Shown piece by piece: positions 1 through 13,362 of a stretch of DNA of 64,000 nt (position 1 is its first letter; every line of letters starts with the position of its first letter). The stretch covers positions 12,250 through 76,249 of the forward strand of contig NZ_LMKE01000011.1 in assembly GCF_001421245.1 (NCBI RefSeq), written 5' to 3'. Both the position numbers and the translations under genes were made by a program. The notes under the pieces are model-generated. The model was not told the origin of the DNA, ran no database searches, and saw only the letters and a list, made by a program, of their open reading frames with translations. The DNA is from Sphingomonas sp. Leaf10. GTDB lineage: Bacteria; Pseudomonadota; Alphaproteobacteria; Sphingomonadales; Sphingomonadaceae.

Positions 1-3000
1 GCTCTATGGCGAGGGCGACAACGATCAGCTCTCGGGCGGCGCGGGTGACGACTATCTGAACGGCGGTGCCGGGCTGGACACGCTGGTCGGCGGCACCGGT
101 GACGATAATCTATTCGGCGACAGCGAGGCCGACAGCCTCGACGGTGGCATCGGGCGCGATACGCTGGACGGCGGTGCCGGCAACGACACGCTGTCGGGTG
201 GCGACGGCAACGACCAGTTCCAGGATTATCAGGGCGCTAACAACGTCACCGGCGGCGCAGGCGACGATTATTTCCGATATGTCGGCTATAGCGGCGGCAC
301 CGACACGCTGACCGGGGGCGACGGGCGCGATACCTATGAATTGACGTCGATTTCGCCCGGCAACGTGACCGCCGATCGCATCACCGATTTCGCGGTCGGG
401 GCGGATGGCGACATCGTCTCGCTGGCGTCGATCGGCAGCTATTTGTCCGGCTATGTCGCGGGCAGCAATCCGTTCGCGGCGGGCTTTCTGCGCCTTGTGG
501 TCAGCGGCAGCGACCGGGTGTTGCAGGTCGACTGGAACGGGTCGACCGGCGGCGCGACCTGGGTCGACCTCATCACCTTTGCCGGCAAGGCAGGTGCGAC
601 CTTCACCCGCGACAACTTCGTCATCGGCGACGTGCGCATCGATCCCGCCGGGGTCGGGCAGGGCATTGCCGGATCGGCGCAGGACGATCGTATCGCCGGA
701 ACGGTCGATGCCGACACGCTGACCGGCGGAGTGGGCGACGACACGATCGACGGCAATGGCGGCCACGATTCCGTCGCGGGCGGGGACGGCGACGACCTGC
801 TCTTCGGCGAACAGGGCAACGACACGCTGTCGGGCGATGCCGGCAACGACAATTTGCAAGGCGGGATCGGTAACGACAGCCTGACCGGCGGGGACGGCAA
901 CGATACGTTGTACGGGCAGGAGGATGCCGACACGCTGGCCAGCGGCGCGGGCGACGACCAGCTCTATGGCGGCGACGGCAACGACCGGCTCGATGGCGGG
1001 GCCGGCAACGACCTGTTGAGCGGCGACGACGGCAACGACACGCTGCTGGGCGGTGACGGCAACGACGTGTTCCGTGACTATACCGGTGCCGACAGCCTCG
1101 ACGGCGGGGCGGGCGACGACCGGTTCGAATATGTCGGCTACAACACCGGGGCGGATACCATCACCGGCGGGGCCGGGCGCGATACCTATGTCTTCTATCC
1201 CTATGGGCAGCAGGTCCAAACGACCATTACCGATTTCGCGACCGGCATCGACGGCGATGTCGTCGATCTAGCGCAATTGTTGGGGCAGCTTCAAAATTCC
1301 AACGGCACGGTCAATCCATGGACCGACGGGCATTTCCGCCTGACCGCCGATGGCGGTACCGACACGCTGCTGCAATGGGACCGCGATGGCGGCGGCAATG
1401 CGTGGACGACGCTGATCCGCTTCCAGAACGTCCTGCCGCCTGCGTTCCAGACCGCCAACTTCACCGGTGGCTGGAGCATCGACGGCACCGGCCAGTTGCA
1501 GCAGGGCAGCAATGGCGACGACCGGGTCACCGGGTCGAATGATGCGGACACGCTGACCGGCGGGCTGGGCAACGATACGCTGAGCGGCGACGACGGCAAT
1601 GACAGCATCACCGGCGGTGCCGGCGATGACGCGCTGAACGGCGACAACGGCAACGACACCATCCTCGGCGATGCCGGCAACGACACCATCCAGGGCTATT
1701 ACGGTAACGACAGCATCGTCGCCGGTGCCGGCAACGACACCGTCGACGGCTCCTATGGCAACGACACCATTTTCGGTGGGGCGGGCGACGACCGGCTTTA
1801 TGATGGCGGCGGCAAGAACGTCATCGACGGTGGTGACGGCGACGACCTGTTCGATATGGTCGGCTATAGCGACAGCGGCGATCCGACCCAGAACACGCTG
1901 ACCGGTGGCCTCGGCCGCGACACCTATGCCTTTTACACCGATCACCTGCGCTACCCGGCGGCGGGGACCGGGGTGACGGTCATCACCGACTTCACCGCCG
2001 GCACCGGTGGCGACATCATCCGCCTCGACGGCAGCTACATGACCGGACTCGACGGCGGCAATCCGTTCGAAAGCGGCAATATGCGGCTGTTGCAGGACGG
2101 CGCCGACACGCTGTTGCAGGTCGATTACGACGGCACCGCGGCGGCGCTGGGGTGGCAGACGGTCGCGCGGTTGCAGAATGTCGTCGCGACGGCACTCAAC
2201 TACGACAATTTCGCGAACGGCGTCGGCCCGGTCGGCGTGGTCCGCACCGGCACGCAGCTGAACGACGATATTGACGGCACCGGCAGCCCCGACCGGATCG
2301 ACGGGCTGGGCGGCGACGACACGATCGACGGCGGTCTGGGTCGCGATACCATCACCGGCGGCGCGGGGCGCGACCGGATCGATGGCGGGCAGGGCGACGA
2401 CAGCCTGTCGGGCGGTGACGGCAACGACTGGTTCCGCGATCAATATGGCCAGAACACCGTCATGGGCGGCGATGGCGACGACACGTTCAGCATCGTGCGC
2501 GGGCAGGTCTTTGGCGAGGGCGGCGACGATTTCTTCGAAGGGTTGGGCCAGGCCGATGGCGTCGATACGCTCGACGGTGGTGCCGGGCAGGACGTGTTCC
2601 GCCTCGATGGCGCGCATCTGCGCTATTATGGGGGCGTTGCCGACGTCATCCAGAACTTCACCGCCGGGGCCGGCGGCGACGTGCTCGACGTGTCGAACGT
2701 CATGGCCTATTTCAGCAACTACACCGCCGGGCAGAACCCGTTCCTGACCGGACATATGCGCCTGCTGGGTGCATCGGGTGAGTTGTTCCTGCAGGTCGAT
2801 TTCGACGCCGCCGGCACCTCTGCGGGCTGGCAGACGGTCGCGATCCTGCGGAACATGGACACCTCGGTGTCCGAGGAACTGACCCTCTACAACTTCACGC
2901 CCTCGATATCACCGAGCGGGATCGGCCTGCTGATCCAGGGCAGCGAGGCGGCGGACTCGCTGCCGGGATCGAACTCGAACGACACGATCGAGGGGCTGGG

Positions 3001-6000
3001 CGGCAACGACACGATCGACGGCAATGGCGGCGACGATTCCGTGTCGGGCGGGGCGGGCGACGACCGGATCGAGGGCGATACCGGCAACGACACACTGCTG
3101 GGCGACGCCGGCAACGACACCATCACCGACGTGACCGGCACCAACAGGATCGAGGGTGGCGCGGGCAACGACTATCTGAGCGGCAACGGCACGCTGCTGG
3201 GCGGGGCGGACAACGACCAACTGTTCGGTTCGGGATCGCTCGACGGCGGCGACGGCAACGACGCGATTTCGCTCACCAGCGGCACCGCGGCGGGCGGGAC
3301 CGGCAACGACACGCTCGACGCAAGCTCGGCGGGCGCGGGCGTGCAGATGACCGGCGATGCCGGCAATGACAGCCTGCGCGGATCGGCGCTGGCCGACCGT
3401 CTGGACGGCGGCGCCGACAGCGACACGATCGACGGTGGTGCTGGCGCCGATACGCTGCTGGGCGGGGCAGGCGACGACATCCTGTTCGCCGGCGCCGGGG
3501 CCGACAGCATCGACGGTGGCAGCGGGTCGGACGTGGTCCGCGTCGCCGGGCGGATGGCCGATTTCTCGATCACCGCCGGTGCCAATGGCACCACGATCCT
3601 GACCGACCTGCGCAGCGGCAGTCCGCTCGGCACCGACACGCTGTCGGGGGTCGAGCTGCTCCAGTTCGACGACGACGAATATGCGCTGGTCAGCACGCCG
3701 GGCATCTTCTGGCAGGACTCGGCCGGCATCGACGATCGCATCCCCAATGCGACGATCACCTCGGCCAATCTGGCCGGCGACGACACGCTCTATGGCAATT
3801 CAGGCTTCGACATCATCGATGCCGGGTTCGGCAATGACTCGGTGCGCGGCGGCGTCGGCAACGACGTGCTGTACGGCCAGTCGGGCCGCGACACGCTAGA
3901 GGGTGGCGAGGGTAACGACACGCTGTGGGGCGGCACCGGTCAGGACGTGCTCGACGGCGGCGACGATGCCGACTGGCTCTATGGCGAGGGCGGGTCGGAC
4001 ACGCTGCGCGGCAGCACCGGCAACGACCGGTTGGAGGATAGCCTCGGCAGCAACCGCCTGTCGGGTGATGCCGGCGACGACACGCTGATCGGGACCGGCA
4101 CGCTGGAGGGCGGCATCGGCAACGATGCGCTCTCGGGCAGCGGACTGCTCGACGGCGGGGTCGGCAACGACGCGGTGTCGGGCGACGGCACGCTGATCGG
4201 TGGCGACGGCGTCGATACGTTGTCGGGATCGGGGACGCTGCTCGGCGGGATCGGCAACGACGCGATCAACATCGTGTCGGGCGCCGCCTATGGCGAGGCC
4301 GGCAACGACACCCTCTCCACCGCCTATCCGTGGAGCGGACCGGTCACCATGGACGGCGGTGCTGGCGACGATCGCCTGATCGGCTTCTATGGCACGCGCG
4401 AGACGCTGCTGGGCGGTGACGGGTCGGACACGCTATCGGGCGGGCGCTATCCGGGCGTGTCGGGCGATAATGACAGCCTCGACGGCGGGGCGGGCAACGA
4501 TACGCTCGACGGTGGCGACGGTGACGACACGATCGTCGGCGGCGGCGATTACGACGTGGCGCTCTATAGCGGCACGCGCGCCTTCGCCTCGGTCATTCGC
4601 GACGGCAATGGCGGCTATATCGTCGCCGACAACCGTGACGGGCGCGGTGCCGACGGCACCGATCAGGTGCGCGGCATCACCACGCTGCGCTTCACCGACC
4701 TCGATTTCGACGTGACTGCCGCCAATACCGGCATCGTCGTGTCCGGCACGACCGCCGGCGACAGGCTGACCGGCACCGCGTTCGACGACAGCATCACCGG
4801 TGGCGACGGCAACGACAGCATCGACGGCCTGGCCGGCAACGACCGCATCGTCGCGGGCACCGGCGCGGACAGCGTCGCCGGGAGCGCCGGCAACGACGTC
4901 GTCTATGGCGAGGCCGGGTCCGACACGATCGACGGCGGCATCGGCGCCGACTGGATCGACGGCGGCGCGGACGGCGACAGCATCGCCGGCGGCGACGGCA
5001 ACGACACCATCGTCCAGAGCGCGGGCGCCGACACGATCGATGGCGGGGCGGGCGACGATCGCATCACCGACTATGACGATAACGGCAACATCCTGTCGGG
5101 TGGCGACGGCAACGACACGATCGGCGGCAACGGTACGCTGACCGGCGGCCTCGGCAATGACAGCATCACCGGCAGCGGGCTGCTCGACGGCGAAGCGGGC
5201 AACGATACGCTCAGTGGATCGGGGCTGGTGCGCGGCGGCGACGGCAACGACGCCGTCTATGTGTCGAGCGGCAGCGGACAGGGCAATGACGGCAACGATA
5301 CGCTGTCGGGCTATGTCTATAGCGACCTGCTGCTCGACGGCGGATCGGGCGCGGACTCGATCACCGGCGGCTATGGCAGCGACACGCTGCTCGGCGGTGC
5401 GGGCGACGACACCCTCTGGGCCGGCGGCGGGGCCGATACCGTCTATGGCGGGTCGGGCTTCGACAAGCTGGTCTATAACGGCCGCCGTTCGGACTATAGC
5501 ATCGTCAACAACAGCGACGGCAGCATCACCGTCCAGGACCTGCGCAGCGGCAGCCCCAACGGCACCGACCGCGTCTATGGCGTCGAGCTGCTCCAGTTCG
5601 ACAGCGGCGACGAACAGACGCTGCCGGGCAGCAATGTCGGGCTGGTGCTGACCGGCACCGCGTTCGACGACATATTGATCGGTGACAGCGGCAACGACAC
5701 CATCACCGGCCTCGCCGGCAACGACCGCCTGGGCGGCGACGACGGCAACGACATCATCGATGCCGGGGCGGGCAACGACGTGCTGACCGGCGATTCCGGT
5801 TCGGACACGCTGACCGGCGGCACCGGCAACGACTATATCGACGGCGGCACCGGCACGGATTCGATCGGCGCGGGCGACGGCAACGACACCGTCTATGGCG
5901 GCATTGGCGATGATACGATCGATGCCGGCGCCGACGCCGATTATGTCGAGGATCTGGGCGGGTTGAACCGCATCCTCGGCGGCACCGGCAACGACACGCT

Positions 6001-9000
6001 GAACGGCAACGGTTCGCTCTATGGCGGCGATGGCGACGACCGGATCACCGGCAACCTCTATGCGACCGGCCTCCTGTCGGGCGATGCCGGCAATGACAGC
6101 CTTACCGGCTATGGCACGCTCGACGGCGGCATCGGCGCCGACACGCTGCTGGTCGGGACCGGCGGCACCGGCACCGGCGGCGCGGGCAACGACACGCTGT
6201 CGGGCTGGCAGCCCTATGGCTATGACGGCGCGCAGACGCTGGACGGCGGGGCCGACAACGACGCGATCTATGGCAATTGGGGCGCGGACAGCCTGATCGG
6301 CGGCACCGGCAACGACTGGCTGTCGGGTGGCGATGCTAGCGACACGCTGGTCGGCGGCGATGGCGAGGATACCGCCTCGTTCGAGATCGCGCGCGAGACC
6401 GCATCGGTCGTCCGTGACGGCAATGGCGGCTATTTCGTCGTCGACAATCGCCGCAACCTCGGCACCGACCGCCTGTCGGGCGTCGAACGGGCGAGCTTCA
6501 CCAACGCCGCCTTCGCATTGTCGGCGACGACGGCGGGCATGGTGTTCACCGGATCGGCGGGCAACGACACGCTGACCGGCACCGAACTGGACGATTCGAT
6601 CAGCGGCGCGGGGCTGCCGGCCGGGGTCACCGCGCCGGCCAACGGCATCGACGATCCCGATCAGGACAAGGGCGACGACCGCCTGTTCGGTCTGGGCGGC
6701 AACGACCGCATCTTCGGCGGGCGCGGCGCCGACCTGATCGACGGCGGCGTCGGCTATGACGTGCTCGACGGCGGTGCCGACAACGACACCCTGTTCGGCG
6801 GCAGTGACGACGACCAGCTGTTCGGCGGGGCAGGCAATGACAGCCTCGACGGCGGCATCGGCAACGACACGATCGATGCCGGCACCGGCAACGACCGGGC
6901 GCTCGGCGGCGATGGCGACGACGTCATCACCGGCGGCGGCGGCACCGACGAACTGATCGGCGGCGCCGGCCGCGACGCGCTCTATGGGGACGGCACCTTG
7001 AGCGGCGGCGAAGGCGACGACGTCCTGTCGGGCAGCGGCCAGTTGCTGGGCGAGGCCGGCAACGACACCATCTATATCGGATCGGGCAACGCGCTGGGCG
7101 GCGACGGCAACGACGCGATCACCGGCTATGGCATGTTGCGCGGGGAGGCCGGCAACGACGTGCTCGGCGTCTATACTGGCGCGATCGGCTATGGCGATGC
7201 CGGCAACGACACGCTGTATGGCACTTCGCCCAGCGGCATCGATGGCGCACAGACGCTCGACGGTGGCGAGGGCGACGACGCCATCTACGGCAATTATGGC
7301 GAGGATTCGCTGCTCGGCGGCGGCGGTGCCGACTTCATCTCGGGCGGTGCCGGCAATGACTATATCGATGGCGGCAGCGGCGGTGACTTCCTCGCCGGCG
7401 CTGGCGGCAACGACACGATCGACGGCGGCGGATCGGGCGCGCTGACCCCCGACATCGTCCGCTATTACGGCAATCGCAACGACTTCACCGTGACCGAGAC
7501 GGGTGGCGTCGTCACCGTGACCGACAACCGCCCCGGATCGCCCGAGGGCACCGACACGCTGACCAATGTCCGCGTGCTGCGCTTCGACGATGCCGATTAC
7601 ATCGCAAAGGCCAATCCGGGCGTCTATCTGCGCGGCGGATCGGGCAACGACACGATCGGCGACATCACCACCGGTTCGTCGTCGGGCGTGGTCAACGTCA
7701 CCAACCCGTCGGGGCCACGCTTCGCCGGATCGGGCGACGACACCCTTGAGGGCCAGGGCGGCAATGACTCGATCCGCGGCCTGGCGGGTGAGGACAGCAT
7801 CCTTGCCGGCGCGGGCAACGACAGCGTCGATGGCGGCACCGAAGCCGACCGCATCTATGGCGAGGCGGGCGACGACCTGCTCGACGGGGGCGACGACGAC
7901 GATCTGGTCGTCGGTGGCACCGGCAATGATTCGATCCTCGGCGGCATCGGCGAGGATATTCTGGCCGGCGGCGACCTGACCATCACCCAACCGGTCGATC
8001 CGGTCACCGGTTTGGCCATGGGTGGTCCGGTGCTGAGCGTCGAGACGATCGGCGGCGGCAACGACACGCTGCGCGGCGGTGGCGACGACGACAGCATCTA
8101 TGGCGGTTCGGGCTTCGACAGCCTGTTCGGCGATGCCGGCAACGACGTGATCTATGGCGGCATGGATGCCGACACGATCGACGGCGGCACCGGCGACGAC
8201 GCGCTGTATGGCGAGGATGGCAACGACATCCTGACCGGTGGTTCGGGCATCGACACGTTGTCGGGCGGTGCGGGCAACGACGTGCTGACCGGCTTCGGCG
8301 TCCTGTCGGGCGACGCCGGCAACGACACGCTGACTGGCGGCGGCACGCTGTCGGGGGGCGATGGTGCCGATATCCTGACCGCAGGTGGCGGCAACGACCT
8401 GCTCGACGGTGGCGATGGCGACGACACGCTGACCGCCGGCGATGGCAGCGATACGCTGGTGGGCGGGGCGGGCACCGACCGGGCGATCATCGGTGGAGCA
8501 CGTGCCAACTTCACCGTCGCGGCGGGCGATGGCGGCCTGTACGTCATCGACAATCGCGGTGGCGGCGGCACCGATTTCCTGACCGGCATGGAAACGATCC
8601 AGTTCGCCGATGTGACGCAAGGCGCGGTCGGCGGCAGCGTGCTGCACGGCGACGACGGTGCCAATGCGCTGACCGGCACCGCGCTCGACGATTATCTGCT
8701 GGGTGAATCGGGCAACGACACGCTGATCGGCGCGGCCGGCAACGACCGTATCTTCGGCTATAACGACGATGACTCGATTTCGGGTGGCGCCGGCTATGAC
8801 GCGCTGTTCGCAGGTGCCGGCAACGACACCGTCGATGGCGGCGACGACGACGATCTGATCGACGGCTTCGACGGGGCCGACAGCCTGGTGGGCGGCGCGG
8901 GCAACGACACCGTCACCGGCGGTTTCGGCAACGACACCATCGATGGCGGCACCGGCAACGACGTGCTCAACGGTGACGCCAATCACGACAGCCTGTTGGG

Positions 9001-11929
9001 CGGCGCGGGTAACGATACGCTGGGCGGTGGGTCGGGCGACGACACGCTCGACGGTGGTGCCGACAATGACGTGTTGAGCGATAATGACGGTGCCAACCGC
9101 ATGGATGGCGGTGCCGGCAACGACCTGCTGTCCGGGTCGGGGACGCTGCTCGGCGGCCTTGGCAACGATCAGCTGAGCGGTTGGGCCGGCGCATGGCTCG
9201 ACGGCGGGGCTGGCGACGACACGATCGGCGGCAGCGGCGCGAACCTCTATGGCGGTGACGGCAACGACCGGATCACCGGATCGTCGGGGGCGGATACGCT
9301 GACCGGTGGCGACGACAGCGGCGCCGATACGCTGGAGGCCGGGGCCGGCAACGACGTGTTGCTGGGCGGTGCCGGCGACGACCGGTTGGTCGGCGGCGGC
9401 GGCAACGACCGGATCGATGGCGGCAATGGCTATGACATCGCCGTCTATTCTTCGGTCCGCGCCGACTATACGATCACCCAGGAATCGCCGGGCGTCTTCC
9501 GCGTCGTCGACAATCGCGGCGGCCTTGGCCCCGATGGCGACGACACCATCACCGGCGTCGAACTGCTGCGCTTCACCGATCAGGATCTGGTGCCCAGCGA
9601 CGGCAATACCGGCATCGTCTATGACGGTAACGACGCCCCCGACAACCGGGTCGGTGGCGAGGGCGACGACACGTTGCGCGGCTTCGGCGGCAACGACACG
9701 CTGGATGGCGGATCGGGCGGCAATGACAGCCTCGACGGCGGCAACGGCAACGACATCCTGATCGGCGGCACCGGCAACGACATCCTCGACGGCGGCGACG
9801 GCATCGACACGATGACCGGCGGCACCGGCAACGACCTGTACCGGGTCGAGGATGCAGCCGATGTGATCGTCGAAGCAGCGAGCGGCGGCATCGACACGGT
9901 CGAGGCCGACCTGCCCGGCGGGTCGGTGGCGACGATCAGCACCTATTCGATCGCATCGCTGACCAATGTCGAAAATCTGACCTATACCGGGGGCTTACGC
10001 TTCGTCGGCACCGGCAATGCGCTCGCCAACGTCATCACCGGCGGCGCGCTGGCCGATACGTTGAGCGGTGGGGCCGGCAACGACACGTTGATCGGCGGGA
10101 CCGGTGCGGATTCGATGATCGGCGGCACCGGCGACGATACCTATGAGGTCGATCTGTCGACTGATATCGTCGTCGAATCGTCGGGCGGGGGCACCGACAC
10201 GGTCCGCACCGCGCTCGGCAGCCTGACCATCGCTTCCTTCGCGAACGTCGAAAACCTCGTCTATACCGGCACCGCCAGCTTCGTCGGCACCGGCAATGCG
10301 TCGAGCAACCGCATGACCGGCGGCGCGGGCAACGACACGCTGTCAGGCGGATCGGGCAACGACACGCTGGACGGCGGCGCGGGCGTCGACCGTCTGGAGG
10401 GTGGATCGGGCAACGACACCTACATCGTCGACACCACCACCGACACGCTGGTCGAATTGTCGGGTGGCGGCACCGATACCATCATCACCGGCCTGTCGAG
10501 CTGGACGCTGGCGCTGCATTTCGAAGCGGTCACCTATACCGGCACCGCAGCGTTCACCGGCATCGGCAACGCATCGGCCAACACCCTGACCGCCGGCATC
10601 GGCAACGACACGCTGCGCGGCGGGGCGGGTGACGACAACCTCATCGGCGGGGCGGGCAATGACTCGCTGGTCGGGGAGGGCGACGATGATACGCTCGACG
10701 GTGGTGCCGGCGACGATACGCTCGATGGCGGGCTGGGCGACGACGTCTATGTCCTCGACGGCAATGACGTGCTGGTCGAGGCGGCGAATGCCGGCCGCGA
10801 TACGGTGCGCACCGCACGCAGCAGCTATACACTCGCTGCCAATTTCGAGAATGTCGTGTTCACCGGCACCGGCGTGTTCACCGGTACCGGCAACGAACTG
10901 GCCAATGCGCTGACCGGCGGCAGCGGCAACGACCTGCTCTATGGTCTGGTCGGCAACGACACGCTGAACGGCGGAACGGGCGCGGACACGATGGACGGCG
11001 GCATCGGCAACGACACCTATTATGTCGACAACATCGCCGATGTGATCGTCGAGGCGGCCGGCAGCGGTACCGACACGGTCGTCACCTCGCTCGCCAGCTT
11101 CACGCTTGCCGCCAATCTCGAAAGCCTGAGCTATAATGGCACCACCGGCTTTACCGGCATCGGCAACGATGTCGCCAATGCCCTGACCGGCGGTAAATAT
11201 GCCGACTCGCTTAGCGGTGGCGCAGGCAACGATACGCTCAATGGCGGCGTCGGTGCCGATACGCTGACCGGTGGCACCGGCGACGACAGCTATGTCGTCG
11301 ACAATGCCGGCGACGTGATCGTGGAGGCAGCGGGCGAGGGAACCGATACGGTCACCACCTCGCTGCTCAGCTACACGCTGGGCGCGAACGTCGAGAAGCT
11401 CACCTATTCGAGCAGCAAGGCCTTCACCGGCATCGGCAACGCCCTCGGCAATACGATCACGTCCGGCAGCGGTGCGGATTTGTTGCAGGGCCTCGACGGC
11501 AACGACACGCTGTCGTCGGGCAGCGGCAACGATACGCTGGAGGGTGGCGCGGGCAGCGACGTGCTGACCGGCAGCACCGGTGGTGATGTGATGACCGGTG
11601 GCATGGGGGCGGATCGCTTCGTCTTCACCAAAGTGGGCGACTTCGGGACTGCCGACCTGCTCGACCGGATCACCGACTTCGTCGCGGCGGACGGCGATCG
11701 CATCGACTTGGCAGCGATCGATCCGTCGAGCGCCAGCGGGAACCAGGCGTTCACCTTCATCGGCACCGCCGCGTTCACGACGACGACCCACACGACCTAT
11801 GAACTACGTTACCAAGCCGCGGCCGACGGTTACCTGCTGGTACAGGGCGACAGCAATCGTGACGGCGTCGCCGACTTCGCGTTCCTCGTCTACGCGACGT
11901 CGCTCAGCGCCGGTGATTTCGTGTTGTAA
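1..11929 (+). CDS. Giant RTX calcium-binding exoprotein, 5'-truncated by the window edge
   Basis: The frame is open from base 2 to a TAA at 11927-11929, so at least 3,975 residues are visible and the true start lies upstream; the TTG at 341 is not a credible start. The protein is almost wholly nonapeptide RTX repeats (GGxGxDxLx), which bind Ca2+ and fold as parallel beta-rolls after export. Three zones are visible. To about 2.9 kb there are four copies of a TDFxxGxxGDxxxL module with an LQVDxDG core. From about 3.0 to 9.7 kb there are seven copies of a DNRxxxGTDxLxGVExLxF module about 1 kb apart. From about 9.8 to 11.5 kb there are six GNDTYxVDxxxDVIVE modules. The last 130 residues (ADRFVF, ITDF, DRIDL, final DFVL) resemble the serralysin/M10 C-terminal secretion region, so type I secretion is expected. 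No catalytic domain is visible; a structural or adhesive role is inference. No ABC/MFP transporter genes lie in the window. Confidence 0.93.
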   Translation, partial: LYGEGDNDQLSGGAGDDYLNGGAGLDTLVGGTGDDNLFGDSEADSLDGGIGRDTLDGGAGNDTLSGGDGNDQFQDYQGANNVTGGAGDDYFRYVGYSGGTDTLTGGDGRDTYELTSISPGNVTADRITDFAVGADGDIVSLASIGSYLSGYVAGSNPFAAGFLRLVVSGSDRVLQVDWNGSTGGATWVDLITFAGKAGATFTRDNFVIGDVRIDPAGVGQGIAGSAQDDRIAGTVDADTLTGGVGDDTIDGNGGHDSVAGGDGDDLLFGEQGNDTLSGDAGNDNLQGGIGNDSLTGGDGNDTLYGQEDADTLASGAGDDQLYGGDGNDRLDGGAGNDLLSGDDGNDTLLGGDGNDVFRDYTGADSLDGGAGDDRFEYVGYNTGADTITGGAGRDTYVFYPYGQQVQTTITDFATGIDGDVVDLAQLLGQLQNSNGTVNPWTDGHFRLTADGGTDTLLQWDRDGGGNAWTTLIRFQNVLPPAFQTANFTGGWSIDGTGQLQQGSNGDDRVTGSNDADTLTGGLGNDTLSGDDGNDSITGGAGDDALNGDNGNDTILGDAGNDTIQGYYGNDSIVAGAGNDTVDGSYGNDTIFGGAGDDRLYDGGGKNVIDGGDGDDLFDMVGYSDSGDPTQNTLTGGLGRDTYAFYTDHLRYPAAGTGVTVITDFTAGTGGDIIRLDGSYMTGLDGGNPFESGNMRLLQDGADTLLQVDYDGTAAALGWQTVARLQNVVATALNYDNFANGVGPVGVVRTGTQLNDDIDGTGSPDRIDGLGGDDTIDGGLGRDTITGGAGRDRIDGGQGDDSLSGGDGNDWFRDQYGQNTVMGGDGDDTFSIVRGQVFGEGGDDFFEGLGQADGVDTLDGGAGQDVFRLDGAHLRYYGGVADVIQNFTAGAGGDVLDVSNVMAYFSNYTAGQNPFLTGHMRLLGASGELFLQVDFDAAGTSAGWQTVAILRNMDTSVSEELTLYNFTPSISPSGIGLLIQGSEAADSLPGSNSNDTIEGLGGNDTIDGNGGDDSVSGGAGDDRIEGDTGNDTLLGDAGNDTITDVTGTNRIEGGAGNDYLSGNGTLLGGADNDQLFGSGSLDGGDGNDAISLTSGTAAGGTGNDTLDASSAGAGVQMTGDAGNDSLRGSALADRLDGGADSDTIDGGAGADTLLGGAGDDILFAGAGADSIDGGSGSDVVRVAGRMADFSITAGANGTTILTDLRSGSPLGTDTLSGVELLQFDDDEYALVSTPGIFWQDSAGIDDRIPNATITSANLAGDDTLYGNSGFDIIDAGFGNDSVRGGVGNDVLYGQSGRDTLEGGEGNDTLWGGTGQDVLDGGDDADWLYGEGGSDTLRGSTGNDRLEDSLGSNRLSGDAGDDTLIGTGTLEGGIGNDALSGSGLLDGGVGNDAVSGDGTLIGGDGVDTLSGSGTLLGGIGNDAINIVSGAAYGEAGNDTLSTAYPWSGPVTMDGGAGDDRLIGFYGTRETLLGGDGSDTLSGGRYPGVSGDNDSLDGGAGNDTLDGGDGDDTIVGGGDYDVALYSGTRAFASVIRDGNGGYIVADNRDGRGADGTDQVRGITTLRFTDLDFDVTAANTGIVVSGTTAGDRLTGTAFDDSITGGDGNDSIDGLAGNDRIVAGTGADSVAGSAGNDVVYGEAGSDTIDGGIGADWIDGGADGDSIAGGDGNDTIVQSAGADTIDGGAGDDRITDYDDNGNILSGGDGNDTIGGNGTLTGGLGNDSITGSGLLDGEAGNDTLSGSGLVRGGDGNDAVYVSSGSGQGNDGNDTLSGYVYSDLLLDGGSGADSITGGYGSDTLLGGAGDDTLWAGGGADTVYGGSGFDKLVYNGRRSDYSIVNNSDGSITVQDLRSGSPNGTDRVYGVELLQFDSGDEQTLPGSNVGLVLTGTAFDDILIGDSGNDTITGLAGNDRLGGDDGNDIIDAGAGNDVLTGDSGSDTLTGGTGNDYIDGGTGTDSIGAGDGNDTVYGGIGDDTIDAGADADYVEDLGGLNRILGGTGNDTLNGNGSLYGGDGDDRITGNLYATGLLSGDAGNDSLTGYGTLDGGIGADTLLVGTGGTGTGGAGNDTLSGWQPYGYDGAQTLDGGADNDAIYGNWGADSLIGGTGNDWLSGGDASDTLVGGDGEDTASFEIARETASVVRDGNGGYFVVDNRRNLGTDRLSGVERASFTNAAFALSATTAGMVFTGSAGNDTLTGTELDDSISGAGLPAGVTAPANGIDDPDQDKGDDRLFGLGGNDRIFGGRGADLIDGGVGYDVLDGGADNDTLFGGSDDDQLFGGAGNDSLDGGIGNDTIDAGTGNDRALGGDGDDVITGGGGTDELIGGAGRDALYGDGTLSGGEGDDVLSGSGQLLGEAGNDTIYIGSGNALGGDGNDAITGYGMLRGEAGNDVLGVYTGAIGYGDAGNDTLYGTSPSGIDGAQTLDGGEGDDAIYGNYGEDSLLGGGGADFISGGAGNDYIDGGSGGDFLAGAGGNDTIDGGGSGALTPDIVRYYGNRNDFTVTETGGVVTVTDNRPGSPEGTDTLTNVRVLRFDDADYIAKANPGVYLRGGSGNDTIGDITTGSSSGVVNVTNPSGPRFAGSGDDTLEGQGGNDSIRGLAGEDSILAGAGNDSVDGGTEADRIYGEAGDDLLDGGDDDDLVVGGTGNDSILGGIGEDILAGGDLTITQPVDPVTGLAMGGPVLSVETIGGGNDTLRGGGDDDSIYGGSGFDSLFGDAGNDVIYGGMDADTIDGGTGDDALYGEDGNDILTGGSGIDTLSGGAGNDVLTGFGVLSGDAGNDTLTGGGTLSGGDGADILTAGGGNDLLDGGDGDDTLTAGDGSDTLVGGAGTDRAIIGGARANFTVAAGDGGLYVIDNRGGGGTDFLTGMETIQFADVTQGAVGGSVLHGDDGANALTGTALDDYLLGESGNDTLIGAAGNDRIFGYNDDDSISGGAGYDALFAGAGNDTVDGGDDDDLIDGFDGADSLVGGAGNDTVTGGFGNDTIDGGTGNDVLNGDANHDSLLGGAGNDTLGGGSGDDTLDGGADNDVLSDNDGANRMDGGAGNDLLSGSGTLLGGLGNDQLSGWAGAWLDGGAGDDTIGGSGANLYGGDGNDRITGSSGADTLTGGDDSGADTLEAGAGNDVLLGGAGDDRLVGGGGNDRIDGGNGYDIAVYSSVRADYTITQESPGVFRVVDNRGGLGPDGDDTITGVELLRFTDQDLVPSDGNTGIVYDGNDAPDNRVGGEGDDTLRGFGGNDTLDGGSGGNDSLDGGNGNDILIGGTGNDILDGGDGIDTMTGGTGNDLYRVEDAADVIVEAASGGIDTVEADLPGGSVATISTYSIASLTNVENLTYTGGLRFVGTGNALANVITGGALADTLSGGAGNDTLIGGTGADSMIGGTGDDTYEVDLSTDIVVESSGGGTDTVRTALGSLTIASFANVENLVYTGTASFVGTGNASSNRMTGGAGNDTLSGGSGNDTLDGGAGVDRLEGGSGNDTYIVDTTTDTLVELSGGGTDTIITGLSSWTLALHFEAVTYTGTAAFTGIGNASANTLTAGIGNDTLRGGAGDDNLIGGAGNDSLVGEGDDDTLDGGAGDDTLDGGLGDDVYVLDGNDVLVEAANAGRDTVRTARSSYTLAANFENVVFTGTGVFTGTGNELANALTGGSGNDLLYGLVGNDTLNGGTGADTMDGGIGNDTYYVDNIADVIVEAAGSGTDTVVTSLASFTLAANLESLSYNGTTGFTGIGNDVANALTGGKYADSLSGGAGNDTLNGGVGADTLTGGTGDDSYVVDNAGDVIVEAAGEGTDTVTTSLLSYTLGANVEKLTYSSSKAFTGIGNALGNTITSGSGADLLQGLDGNDTLSSGSGNDTLEGGAGSDVLTGSTGGDVMTGGMGADRFVFTKVGDFGTADLLDRITDFVAADGDRIDLAAIDPSSASGNQAFTFIGTAAFTTTTHTTYELRYQAAADGYLLVQGDSNRDGVADFAFLVYATSLSAGDFVL

Positions 11930-11939
11930 CGGATCGGGA

Positions 11940-11967
11940 GCGGTCGGTGCTGCCCGGCACCGGCCGC
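11940..11967. terminator. Hairpin downstream of the giant RTX gene, terminator-like
   Basis: An 11-bp stem with one G-T wobble (GCGGTCGGTGC / GCACCGGCCGC) encloses a 6-base loop, beginning 11 bases after the stop codon. A run of five T residues follows only about 18 bases later, so it is not a canonical intrinsic terminator, but position and stem strength fit transcript 3'-end formation. Confidence 0.45.
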
Positions 11968-12146
11968 TTGGGTCGACATCGCTTTTTGCAATGCAACATT
12001 TTTGGGTCCGGAAAACCCGATCCTGCCCCGGATCGAAGCGCTTCGCCCTGTGCGACGTCGCAGCCAAAGGGGTTGTTGCGTGCCCGTTCCGGGGCTAGGC
12101 GGGTTCCATGCGGCGATGCGCCGGGCGGGCAAAGGGTGCTACGAAC

Positions 12147-13313
12147 ATGAAGATCGCGGTTTTCGGACTTGGCTATGTCGGCATGTCGAACGCGGTGCTG
12201 CTCGCGCAGCACAACACGGTCGTCGCCGTCGACATTTCGGACGACCGCGTCGCGCTGGTCAATGACCGCAAGTCGCCGATCGTTGATGCCGAGCTGGAAC
12301 GATTCCTCGCCGAACGCACGCTCGACCTGACCGCGACCACCGATGCCGCGCAGGCGCTCGACGGCGCCGACTATGTGATCGTCGCCACCCCGACCAATTA
12401 TGACGTCCAGACCGACAAGTTCAACACCAGCTCGGTCGAGGCGGTCATCATCGAGGCGGCGGCGGCTGCGCCGAACGCGACGATCATCGTCAAGTCGACC
12501 ATCCCGGTCGGCTTCGTCGACGAGGTCCGCCAGCGGCTGAACGCACCGAACGTGGTGTTCAGCCCCGAATTCCTGCGCGAAGGCCGCGCGCTGTACGACA
12601 ATCTCCACCCGTCGCGGATCATCGTCGGCGAACGGTCGGAGCGCGCGAAGATTTTCGCCGACCTGCTGCTGCAGGGTGCGGAGAAGAAGGATGCGCCGAT
12701 CCTGTTCACCGACAGCCGCGAGGCGGAAGCGATCAAGTTGTTCGCCAACACCTATCTCGCGATGCGCGTCGCCTTCTTCAACGAACTCGACAGCTATGCG
12801 ATCGCCGGCGGCATGGACACGAAGCAGATCATCGAGGGCGTCGGCCTCGATCCGCGGGTCGGCATGCACTACAACAATCCGAGCTTCGGCTATGGCGGCT
12901 ATTGTCTGCCCAAGGATACCAAGCAGCTGCTCGCCAACTATTCGGAAGTGCCGCAGAACCTGATCCGCGCGATCGTCGACGCGAACCGCACCCGCAAGGA
13001 TTTCCTGGCCGACCAGATCATCGCGCGTCGCCCGAAGAAGGTCGGCGTCTATCGCCTGACGATGAAGGCGGGATCGGACAATTTCCGCCAGTCGTCGATC
13101 CAGGGGATCATGAAGCGGGTGAAGGCCAAGGGGATCGAGGTCGTCGTGTACGAACCGACCCTCGACGAGGACAATTTCTTCGGGTCGAAGGTCGTCAAGG
13201 ACTTGGACGCGTTCAAGGCGGAGTGCGACGTCGTGATCGCCAACCGCGCCGCCCCCGAACTGGCGGATATCGGCGACCGGCTGTTCACCCGCGACATCTT
13301 CGGGTCGGACTGA
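12147..13313 (+). CDS. ugd: UDP-glucose 6-dehydrogenase
   Basis: This 388-residue cytoplasmic enzyme oxidises UDP-glucose to UDP-glucuronate in two NAD+-dependent steps. It resembles Escherichia coli Ugd along its whole length, including the 388-residue size. Visible motifs are the N-terminal Rossmann GLGYVG (residues 7-12), [23 protein letters not shown]-like helix (Phe replaces Tyr here), [18 protein letters not shown] with the catalytic Cys253, and the C-terminal [15 protein letters not shown] segment. I use the ATG at 12147; upstream in-frame codons from 12108 add a tail absent from the family. It stands alone between the giant RTX gene and a convergent LuxR-type gene. UDP-glucuronate is a likely precursor for the EPS locus at the other end of the window, which is inference. 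Confidence 0.95.
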   Translation: MKIAVFGLGYVGMSNAVLLAQHNTVVAVDISDDRVALVNDRKSPIVDAELERFLAERTLDLTATTDAAQALDGADYVIVATPTNYDVQTDKFNTSSVEAVIIEAAAAAPNATIIVKSTIPVGFVDEVRQRLNAPNVVFSPEFLREGRALYDNLHPSRIIVGERSERAKIFADLLLQGAEKKDAPILFTDSREAEAIKLFANTYLAMRVAFFNELDSYAIAGGMDTKQIIEGVGLDPRVGMHYNNPSFGYGGYCLPKDTKQLLANYSEVPQNLIRAIVDANRTRKDFLADQIIARRPKKVGVYRLTMKAGSDNFRQSSIQGIMKRVKAKGIEVVVYEPTLDEDNFFGSKVVKDLDAFKAECDVVIANRAAPELADIGDRLFTRDIFGSD

Positions 13314-13321
13314 TTGGTCCT

Positions 13322-13355
13322 CTGCCGCCGCGTAAGGGGTTCAATGCGGCGGCAG
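13322..13355. terminator. Perfect 10-bp inverted repeat between convergent ugd and luxR-type gene
   Basis: CTGCCGCCGC and GCGGCGGCAG are perfect arms around a 14-base loop, nine bases after the ugd stop and eight before the end of the convergent regulator gene. There is no T-tract on either side, so this is a probable bidirectional 3'-end hairpin rather than a textbook terminator. Confidence 0.5.
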
Positions 13356-13362
13356 AAGTCTT

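Noticed and set aside
4433-8986. A very long minus-strand open frame (about 1,500 codons) opposite the giant RTX gene, and similar ones at 110-1219 and 1268-2755
   Set aside because: The translations are Val/Ala/Ile-rich complements of RTX codons (GVVAGA-like), with no domain or start signals. They are shadows of a repetitive GC-rich gene.
1-11929. Regularly spaced short repeats, considered as a CRISPR array
   Set aside because: The periodicity is 27 bp in frame and encodes RTX nonapeptides; there are no unique spacers and no cas genes.
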